A stretch of 64,000 bases of DNA from Rosellinia necatrix (taxonomy: Eukaryota; Ascomycota; Sordariomycetes; Xylariales; Xylariaceae): assembly GCA_021209875.1 (NCBI GenBank), contig JAGYVD010000009.1:186001-250000 (forward strand), given 5' to 3'. Shown piece by piece: positions 56,232 to 64,000 of the stretch; the stretch's first letter is position 1; the number at the start of each line of letters is the position of its first letter. The position numbers and the translations under genes are program-made. The notes beneath the pieces are model-generated. The model saw nothing but the letters and a program-made list of their open reading frames with translations, did not search any database and was not told the origin of the DNA.

Positions 56232-57865
56232 ATGGTGAGCATGCGCCGCTTGCTTAGGCTCGCGGGAGCCGCCTTGCTCGCGGCAATCCCGGCCCGCTCG
56301 TCGCCACTGGAAGGCCGGCAAACGATCGACTTCCAGTCGACGGGGAACCCCATCCTCGCCGACGGCTCGTACTACTCGGCCGACCCGGCGCCCATCGTCG
56401 TCAACGGCACGGTGTACATCCTCTCGGGGCGGGACGTGGCGGGCGCGACGGAGAACAACTTCGGGATCAACGAGTGGCAGGTCTTCGAGTCGTCCGACCC
56501 GAGCCCGAGCGGGGGCCCGTGGACGCTCCACGCCGGCGTGGCGAGGCCGCAGGCCGTGTTCGCGTGGGCGCGGCCGGGCACGGCGTACGCGGCGCAGATC
56601 GTGCGGGGCGCGGACGGCCGGTTCTACCTGTACGCGCCGGTGACGCAGTCGAGCGGCGGCGGCGGCGGGGGGGCGGACCCGTTCGGGATCGGGGTGGCCG
56701 TGTCGTCGGGCGGGGTGCTGGGGCCGTACGTGGACGCGCACCCGTCGGGGCCCATCATCTCGCAGACGGTGCCGCCGCCGGGGAACAGCATCCAGAACAT
56801 CGACCCGACGGTGCTGGTGGACGACGACGGGCGCGTGTACATCTACTTCGGCACGTTCGGGCAGCTGCTGGCGTACGAGCTCGACGGCGGCGACATGGCC
56901 ACGGTCCGGGACGCGGCGGCGGGCGCGACGCGCGTGGGCTCGCTGACGGGCTTCTTCGAGGCGCCCTGGCTGATGAAGCGCCGGGGCACGTACTACATGC
57001 TGTACGCGGCCAACAACGCCGGCGCGGACTCGCCGTGCACGCCGACGAGCTACCACGCCTGCATCGCGTACGGCACCGCCCCGGCGCCGCTGGGGCCCTG
57101 GACGCACCGCGGCGTCGTGCTCGACATCGTCTCCTCGACGACGTCGCACCCGGGCGTCTTCACGCGCGACGGCGGCGCCACCTACTACCTGACCTACCAC
57201 ACGCGCGACGCCGCCGGCGGCACGCACTTCCGGCGCAGCGTGGCGCTCGACCGGCTCGAGTTCGACGACGCCGCGTCGCCGCCGGCCATCCGGAAGGTCG
57301 TGCAGACGCGGCGCGCCGCCGCCGAGGGGGGAGGGGGGAGGGGGAGGGGGAAGGGGGGGGCTCGTCGCCGCCCACGCGCAACATCGCGCCGCGGGCCAAG
57401 GTGACGTCGCTGGCGGCCACGCCTATACAGTACTGGGTCGAGGCCGTGCACGACGGCCGCGTCGAGCCGAACCCGCTGCCGCCCGACTACTGGTGCTCGT
57501 ACGCGGCCGAGCGGTCGCCGCCGTCCAGCACGCTCACGTACACGTGGGACGCCGCCGTGCGCCTCAACGGCGTCGCCATGGCCTTCTTCGCCGACCAGCC
57601 CGCCGGCTCCAACATCGGCGTCCCGCCCCCGGCCGCCTGGCGCGTCGAGTACCTAGACGCCGCCACCGGCGCCTGGGCCGCCGTCCAGCTCACCGGCGGC
57701 TCCGGCGGCTACCCCACGACCGTCTCGAACTCGCCCGCCGAGGTCGGCTTCCAGACCGTCTCGACCACGTCCATCAGGGCCGTCCTGACGGCGTCGGGGC
57801 GCAATGGCCAGTATGGCGGCGTCGGCGTCAAGGAGTGGTTCGCTTATGCGCCGACTGCGTCGTAG
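56232..57865 (+). pseudogene. Secreted GH43 glycosidase with C-terminal beta-sandwich, frame broken
   Basis: Starts MVSMRRLLRLAGAALLAAIP, a signal peptide with cleavage near residue 23. The five-bladed GH43 motifs are in order: base Asp in SADPAPIVVNG (about D51), pKa-modulating Asp in QNIDPTVLVDDDG (about 191), and acid Glu in FFEAPWLMKRRGTYYMLYA (about 243). A Gly/Arg linker follows. At a G/A tract (57324-57360) the good frame moves by one and continues as SSPPTRNIAPRAKVTSLAAT, VRLNGVAMAFFADQPAGSNI and FQTVSTTSIRAVLTASGRNG to 57865, a galactose-binding-like domain. Known GH43 enzymes attack arabinan or xylan side chains; the substrate here cannot be told. One missing base (or two extra) in the G runs restores about 544 codons. 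Unshifted, translation stops at 57404, leaving an intact catalytic domain. Very high GC, with almost all third positions G or C. Confidence 0.82.
57324..57360. repeat. G-rich homopurine tract in the GH43 linker
   Basis: Thirty-seven bases of mostly G runs (5 to 8 G) separated by A, at the point where the reading frame breaks. Prone to polymerase slippage, sequencing error and G-quadruplex formation. Confidence 0.9.
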
Positions 57866-59448
57866 GGGTTTGAGATCGACAGGGGGCGAAGGGAGGGGGA
57901 GAGGGGAACGGGGGGGATGTGGTCGCGTTCTCTCGTGTAGATAGAATGCGCTCTCGCCGACGACCGGAAAGGCAGGCCAGTAGTAGAGAAGTCGAGGGGG
58001 GGAACGGAGAGTTCCTTGTTGTTTTTTTGGTCCTTCTTTTTCGGTGGCGTGCAGTAGCAACGCCGCTTTCACGCATCATGAATATGCTCCCTGCTGCCCT
58101 GCTGCTCAGCTCGGTCGACCCAATTCCCCCCCCCCTCTCTGCCCCTCTCTGTCTCTCTCTCTCTCTCTCTTTCCCCTCATCTCCAGGACGGGCAGTCTGG
58201 TGCGCCTGCGGTCATCATCTAAATGTAGGCTGCCGGTATTGCGTTTTAGGGGTTACATCGCTCTTCGGAACCCTTTCCCATCCGCCGTGCCATCTCATCT
58301 CACTCGTGCGATAGCCTGCCCTGCCAGGTGTGTATCGGAACAGGGCTGTCGCAGGCGGCACACTAGTTAGTGAACCACACTAGAATAAGATGTGGTAGCA
58401 TGTGCTGGCACGATTCGAGAGGCGTGGCCGTGGGACAACGGGAAACTCCATGTGTATATACCTACGTACATTACCTACTTGTATAGCAATCCCATCTTCT
58501 TTCTCACTATACTACAATAGGGTCTAGGCCTTGGCGAAAGCCACGGCCTGCCACAGTAATTTGATTGGCATCCCGCAACGCTATCCGTGCCCAGGGTCAT
58601 CACCTACATTGGACGATCCGGTCCCATGGTTGCCGCCATCTCTGGACCACCACACTACTGACTACTGTCGCCACGCGCGCGCGCACGCACTCGTCATCCC
58701 TGTTGATCCCCTAACCCCAGAGCTGCCCAGAGCCAGCGGGGTACCGAAACCTACGCCGAAAATACGGTGGGGGCGGCTTTGTTAGGACATCATATCTTGT
58801 CAGAATCCGGAGATGCCATCCACGTCCTAGTTACCTACTTGAGAACTAGGTCTGCTTACGGGGCTTCCCACACAGGCCAAAATGCACTCGTCGATCCTAC
58901 GAGAGCACACTGGGAAGACGAGATGCGAACGTAGTTGAGATGACTAGACGCTGAAAGGTATAGTGGGTGCAGGGAATATAACAAAGGGGAAGGGCAACTA
59001 AGCCAGCTGGGGAATGATTTGGAGATGGATGAGGGGATGGCATTCCCAGCGTGACAAACGATCCCTGCACAATAACTAGGTAGTTGCCTCTTAGGCTCAC
59101 TTATGTAGTGAGGTAGACCGTAGAAACAATTTTCTAGTGGCTTGCCTACGGTTGAGCCCACCGCTCCCGTCCGTCGGAACAACATGTGCATTACATACAT
59201 ACATATATACATACATACATACATCCAGATTGATACCTACATGAGCTATCTAGGCGAGATAACATACCTAGGTGCCTCCAGGTCTTATTTCATACTACCC
59301 AGTCTAGGCTGATCTCCCCTCTCTCGTTTCTTCTTCTTATCGATGCCGACTTGTCTCATCCGAGTGTATGTATGTATGAACGACCTAGCTAGCTATCCGC
59401 AAGACCACGGATCCCAGTCGCCCACAACGAACTTAGACCTCGCTCGCC
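57866..59448. other. Intergenic, microsatellites, no gene seen
   Basis: About 1.6 kb. It holds a CT run (58152-58171), a CATA/TATA repeat (59192-59224), and CCTAGGTGCC/ACCTAGCTAGCT-type motifs near 59268 and 59381. Open frames lack domains. The last part should be the methyltransferase promoter. Confidence 0.6.
58152..58171. repeat. TC microsatellite, 10 units
   Basis: Pure TC run of 20 bases in intergenic DNA, flanked by more pyrimidines. Confidence 0.93.
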
Positions 59449-61590
59449 ATGGCCTCTGAAGTCACCGAACCAACAGAACCCGCTGGGCCTGCTAGACCTG
59501 CTGAAGTCGCAGCGCCTCCGGCGTCTGTCACTGCAGCGCCTGTCATCCCTACCACCCACTGGACCGATGAAGTATGTACAGACACCGGCTCAGAGGCTTG
59601 CGCCCGCATGGGTGGTTGATGCCACGCTTGCAAGGTCCAAACTGATATATCATTTTCGCCCAACAGCAAGAAGACGAGGAGGAAGAATATGTTGGCGACG
59701 GGGACTCCGCCCTCGGCGATGACGCGTAGGTCTCATGAAACAAAAAAAAAAAAAAGAAAGAAAGAAAGAAATAAACCGCCCTCTTGAACGGAACCAAAGC
59801 GCTGATGGCTTTTGACGATAGTGCCAGCACGACGGCGTCGCTCTCAGCGAGCATATTAGAGTATCGCACCTTTCATGGCCGGACGTACCACTCACTACAG
59901 GGCACCGCGGATCACTGGTAAACGCCTCTTTTTGCGCCCTCTCTCATCACTGTCTCTCACTGACTTGACCTGTGGCCAGGACGCCGAATGACGATGCGCA
60001 CCTCGAAAGCATGGACTGCGTGTAAGAAACCAAACCAAACCAAACCAAAAAAAAAAAAAGCCCGAGGATGAAGTCACTTACTAGTTGCCCCTGGCTCACT
60101 CACGGCTCACACATGTCTTGAATATGCAGGCACCACTGTCTCACGCTGTTAATCGAGAACAAATTGTATCTCGCGCCGATTGGCGACGGCCCGATGAAAG
60201 TGCTCGACGTGGGATGCGGAACAGGTAAGACAGCCGCTCGACGGCCACAATGCCACTCACCTATGATAGTTTTTTCAAACCCAAAGACGCTAGCTGACGG
60301 AGAAACTCTCAGGAATCTGGGCGATGTAAAGAACCCCCCTCCCCCCCTTTTTCCCCTTTTCCCTTTTCCCTTTTCCCCCCCATATTCGTCCAGAAACAAC
60401 TTTGCTTAGACATACCCGCCTCTCCCTCTCTCCATATATAGCGACTTCGCGGACGCGCACCCGGAGGCCGAGGTGATCGGCACGGACATCTCGCCGTCGC
60501 AGCCGGAGTGGGTGCCGCCGAACCTCAAGTTCGAGATCGAGGACTGCACGCAGCCGTGGACGTACCCGGCCGACGCCTTCGACTTCATCCACCTGCGCTA
60601 CCTGTTCGGCGCCATCTCGGACTGGGGCGCGCTGCACGCCCAGGCCTTCCGCGCCTGCCGCCCCGGCGGCTGGGTCGAGGTGGTCGAGCCGTCCGTGCAG
60701 GTGCGCAGCGACGACGGCAGCGTCCGGAAGGGCACCGCCTTCTACGACTGGGGTCTACTATTTCACGAGGTCGGTTTTTTTTTTGTTTTTTTTATTATTA
60801 TTTTTTTTTTTTTATGTCGCGTTTTGACGTCTCCTCCTTCCCCGCTCCGCTCCGAGTCGTGTTGTGTTATGTTATGTGTTGTGATACCCTAGGAAAAAGA
60901 AGAAAAAGGAAAAGGAAAAGGGTGATGAATGAGCTGACACGCGTGGTTTGTTTGGGGAAATTTATAGGCTTCGTCGAAATACGGCCGCAGCATGAGGATC
61001 GTCGACGACGGCATCATCCCCGGATCCCTGCGGGACGCCGGCTTCGTCGACGTCCACAGCCGGCGGTTCAAGATGCCCGCCACGCCGTGGCCCCGGGACC
61101 CCGAGCTGCGGCAGCTCGGGGCGTTCTGCAGACTCGCCATGGAGCAAGATCTCGACGGTACGACCTCTTACCCCCTTCCCCCCTCTTCCTTCCCTCTCCT
61201 TCCTGCCCTCTCATATCATCCGAGCGTTGTGACACGTCACGTTTCGTACGCCCCCCATACTCCATCCCCCTCCCCCTTCCCTGCCCCCTCTTTTTGATTT
61301 CCTCGCGTGTGTGCGAGGTTTTCGGGCCACCGTCCAACCAACTGGCCGCCTGGACTGGACTGACTGACTGACTAACCATGTGTACCCTGCGATCCACAGG
61401 CTACGCCATGTACCTCTTCACCAACGCGCTGAACTGGTCCCGGGAGCAGGTGACCATCTTCCTGGCGGGCGTGCGCAAGGAGATGAACGACAAGCAGATG
61501 CAGCCGTACTTCGTCGTCGAGGTCATCTATGGCAGGAAGCCCGAAGGTCCGTCCGCCGCCGCCGCCGCCGCCGGCGGAAACGACGGATGA
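59449..61590 (+). CDS. LaeA-like SAM-dependent methyltransferase
   Basis: Nine exons resolve with consistent phase: 59449-59571, 59667-59725, 59822-59917, 59980-60021, 60130-60224, 60313-60325 (13 bases), 60442-60769, 60968-61157 and 61400-61590; 378 aa. The acidic N-terminus leads to SILEYRTFHGRTYHS, then HHCLTLLIENKLYLAP and motif I [20 protein letters not shown]. Motif II/III GTDISPSQPEWVPPNLKF, LRYLFGAISDW and RPGGWVEVVEP follow. This is the fungal LaeA/TAM-type methyltransferase family; members include secondary-metabolism regulators and many uncharacterised paralogues. The exact reaction is unknown. Introns hold simple sequence: poly-A at 59742-59755 and 60047-60059, C/T runs at 60340-60380, poly-T at 60774-60812. 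Coding parts are very GC-rich. No polyketide or peptide synthetase gene is visible in the window. Confidence 0.87.
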
Positions 61591-62434
61591 GCGGCAATTG
61601 GGAAGAAGGAGATTGGTCGGGGGCTTTAGGGGGCTATGTTCGATGTATGGAGTCAGGAGCGGGCGTGGGTATTTTACTAGAACCATTACATGATTCTTAT
61701 TTTTATTTTTATTACCCTACGTTTGTTCGTGTCTTTACACTTTTTATATATACCAACGTCATACTTATTATTTTATATATCTACCTGGCAGTTTAGTTGA
61801 TAACATGATCGCGACATACAGGTGCAAGCCTCAGGTTTCGGTGCATATGGTGCTGGTCTAAAGTGTTGCCAGGGGCTTGAGTTCTAATGCAAATTAGGCC
61901 GACTAATAACATGATCAGAATACTCTGCAACTACTTATGTATTTACATTGGTGCTATTCGGCAGCAAAATCTACCTATAACTACACCTAATAAAAACATC
62001 GTATTTAAAAAGTAGTTATTTATTTTAGGTGATATAATGCTAATAGCCGAAGTGGGCCTTTCGGATTATTTCGAGAGGGTTGGTGCCGAAAAAGCACCTA
62101 CACTAGTGGAATACGGTGGAGGTGTTTGGCGACATACTGTGCAACAGGTACCTGATATCTTCCCCACCATTGCCTTTGTCAACACTGGGTGGGTGGTCGC
62201 CAGAGTAGGTAGCCATAGAACCACATTGAGTATGGTACTTCAACTATAAAGTTTATCCGTGGGATTGGGTCTTTAGCTTCGCCTTCCGGTGGTACATCAA
62301 ACAAGAATCTGGCTTCCCTTCGCTTCCGACATTCTGTTTGTTCCCTCGTATTTTTGGTAGGGTTTCGAGCACAGTATTTGCGCCAGCTTCGCTGCACCGG
62401 CTTCCTCCATCGTTTCCGAAGCAGCCCGGCAAAC
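61591..62434. other. Intergenic, AT-rich
   Basis: About 840 bases between the methyltransferase stop and the ankyrin-BTB start. Strongly AT-rich from 61680 to 62040. No coding signal. Confidence 0.6.
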
Positions 62435-64000
62435 ATGGTCATCCGTAAACACGAGTTGGAAGCCAAGCTTAAACATGATCTAGAGCTAGTCCAGAGTGGC
62501 GTTCTGAGAGAAGACAACCCTCTTGATTCTAGCGAGGAATTCAACGAGCTTCTTGAGGCCTGCCGGAGAGGCGATTTGAAGCGGACGCAAGAGCTCATAT
62601 CTGCCGGCGTGAACCTGAACGCGAAGGATAAGTTCGACTACACTCCCTTGATTCTCGTAAGCCCGTTTCGAGGGGGGTCTCGGTGCCGCGTGGCGGTACG
62701 CATTGCCTTGGTACGAACTGACCCAAGCAACAGGCTAGTCTATGTGGCCACTATCAGCTTGTTGAGTTGCTGCTCGAATCCGGAGCATTGGCGGAGCGTG
62801 ACACCTTCCAGGGGGAGAGATGTCTTTACAACGCCCTCAATAACAGGATTCGGAACCTGCTCCTACAATATGATTATTCCAAGTCTACGGATCCCCTACA
62901 GCCATGGGCTGCCCACATTACCTCCCTATTTTCGAGGAGGGTGCCCAAAACTTCGGATATTGTACTAACTGAGGGCGTTGAGACGCTGGAGCTTCACAAG
63001 TTTATTCTATCTGCTAGGTCGCCATACTTTCAGAATAAATTCAGAGAAACCCCCGACACCACCACATGGAAACTGCCGTTATCGAAGCCTGTCGAATCCT
63101 TTCGAATTGTGCTTCGCTATCTGTATCTCGGCGATGTTCCCAGAGACGTAGTCGACGCACGCAGCAACCATACGGAGGAGGAAGTGCTTACCGGTATCGA
63201 CAAGATCAGTAAGCAGCTGGAGATGCCCAAGCTGTGGGAGGCAATCCTAACCGGGAACGATCGGCGGCTGGCGAGACAACGTCATCAGGACGAGGTAAAC
63301 CGGGCCCAGCAGCAGATCAACGACTTTTTCAACCAGCGGGTGCTAGGCCATAAAATGAGCGTGGAGACACGGAGGGTGTCTGAAGTGAAATGGCCACACG
63401 GCAATTCGATATTTGCGGACTGTTTGCTGCGAGCGGAAGAAGAGGTAGGTGAAGAAACGGGCGTGGAAGAGGACCAACGCCCCAGCGTTATCCCCATCGG
63501 CCCGGGGCGTGCGGTGAAACAACCAAACGGCGCTACCGCTTCGAGGAGGTCTATTCTCTACCCAGCGCACAAGGCCATGCTCATCCGAAGTCCATATTTT
63601 GAAACGATGTTCTCTGGCGGGTTCATGGAAGCTCAAGAGTCCAAATACCTTCACGTTATCACGGTCGATTGCTCGCCAAGCATTTTAGAAATCGTCCTTA
63701 GATTCCTCTATACAGAGCAGGTAGAATGTTCTTTGGATCTCGCGCTCGACCTGCTTTACGCATCCGATATGCTCCTCCTTGACAAGCTGAAAAACAAAGC
63801 CGCGGTCCTGATCAGTTCGCTCGGTAGTGGGAACAACAATGGATTAGTCGATCGGACACGCGGTGACGACGGTGAGACTATTGTTGAAGTCGAGCCCATC
63901 AACGTCTACGATGTGATCCATGCAGCATGGGACTTGCGTGTTCAACGGCTTGAAACATTTGCGGCCCGGTACTTTGCGTATCGACTCGAGGACTATATCG
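62435..64000 (+). CDS. Ankyrin-BTB/POZ protein, partial (runs off window)
   Basis: Exon 1 62435-62656 (MVIRKHELEAKLKHDLELVQ to FDYTPLIL), a 77-base intron (GTAAGC, CTGACC branch, AACAG), and exon 2 from 62734 open to the window end; at least 496 aa. Two ankyrin repeats (FNELLEACRRGDLKRTQELI; ASLCGHYQLVELLLESGALA) straddle the intron. A first BTB domain follows (about 130-220: SDIVLTEGVETLELHKFILS, SPYFQNKFRE), then a charged linker. A second BTB (ILYPAHKAMLIRSPYFETMF, VLRFLYTEQVE) precedes a BACK-like helical region. The layout resembles ABTB1 and S. pombe Btb3, which act as cullin-3 substrate adaptors; that role is inferred. The C-terminus lies beyond 64000. The exon junction is confirmed by continuity of the ankyrin sequence. 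Confidence 0.9.

Noticed and set aside
56226..57227. 333-codon minus-strand frame opposite the GH43 gene
   Set aside because: Arg/Val/His-rich shadow of an extreme-GC coding exon. The GH43 motifs on the plus strand decide it.
60508..61371. 287-codon plus-strand frame overlapping the methyltransferase
   Set aside because: Out of frame with motif I-III and reads through a poly-T intron. The spliced model preserves the family sequence.
1..64000. A secondary-metabolite gene cluster around the LaeA-like gene
   Set aside because: No synthase, synthetase, cyclase, P450 or transporter gene is visible in the window. The methyltransferase family alone is not enough.

Overview
The window is nuclear DNA of a filamentous ascomycete, most likely a sordariomycete and plausibly one of the Hypocreales. 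Protein genes carry short GT-AG introns (about 49-150 bases) with GCTAAC/CTGAC-type branch sites. Intergenic DNA is dotted with palindromic CCTAGGTAGGTA-type motifs. The repertoire is fungal: a CFEM/GPI cell-wall adhesin of the Metarhizium MAD type, conventional myosin II, a Rho1 exchange factor with a CNH domain, a steryl ester hydrolase and a LaeA-like methyltransferase. I saw no tRNA, rRNA, CRISPR array or intact transposon.

Layout. 1-2.5 kb: no gene recognised. 2.5-4.9 kb (+): adhesin with two tandem STPAE arrays. 5.4-6.7 kb (-): unrecognised GC-rich gene with an apparent one-base frame break. 8.2-15.5 kb (-): myosin II heavy chain. 17.2-21.2 kb (+): Red1/ZFC3H1-type CCCH protein. 22.5-24.8 kb (+): HAM1-like protein. 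25.9-28.3 kb (-): steryl ester hydrolase. 29.1-29.7 kb (+): PET191. 30.8-32.5 kb (+): PPN2-like phosphatase. 33.0-34.6 kb (-): transaldolase. 36.1-38.7 kb (-): Tudor-SN. 40.6-41.6 kb (-): Cu/Zn superoxide dismutase. 41.65-46.35 kb: 4.7 kb gene-poor, repeat-rich stretch. 46.35-51.7 kb (+): RhoGEF. 53.0-53.7 kb (+): small membrane protein (DUF6640-like), frame-broken. 54.2-54.5 kb: NACHT relic. 56.2-57.9 kb (+): secreted GH43, frame-broken. 59.4-61.6 kb (+): nine-exon LaeA-like methyltransferase. 62.4 kb to the edge (+): ankyrin-BTB protein, cut by the window end.

The block from about 8 to 52 kb is mostly conserved housekeeping: cytokinesis and polarity (myosin II, RhoGEF), RNA metabolism (Red1-like, Tudor-SN), lipid, polyphosphate and pentose-phosphate metabolism, oxidative stress and cytochrome oxidase assembly. 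Its genes do not form one pathway. Both flanks look more accessory: cell-surface or secreted proteins, a decayed NLR-type gene, a methyltransferase of a family that includes secondary-metabolism regulators, and very GC-rich genes. Three of those GC-rich genes have single frame breaks in or beside G/C runs, which could be assembly errors or real decay.

I did not find a clearly novel multi-gene system. The best leads are the two equal 15-unit adhesin arrays, the large charged insert in the PPN2-like phosphatase, the NACHT relic, and the GH43/methyltransferase neighbourhood. Exon boundaries were worked out by hand from splice motifs and frame arithmetic, not from transcripts.
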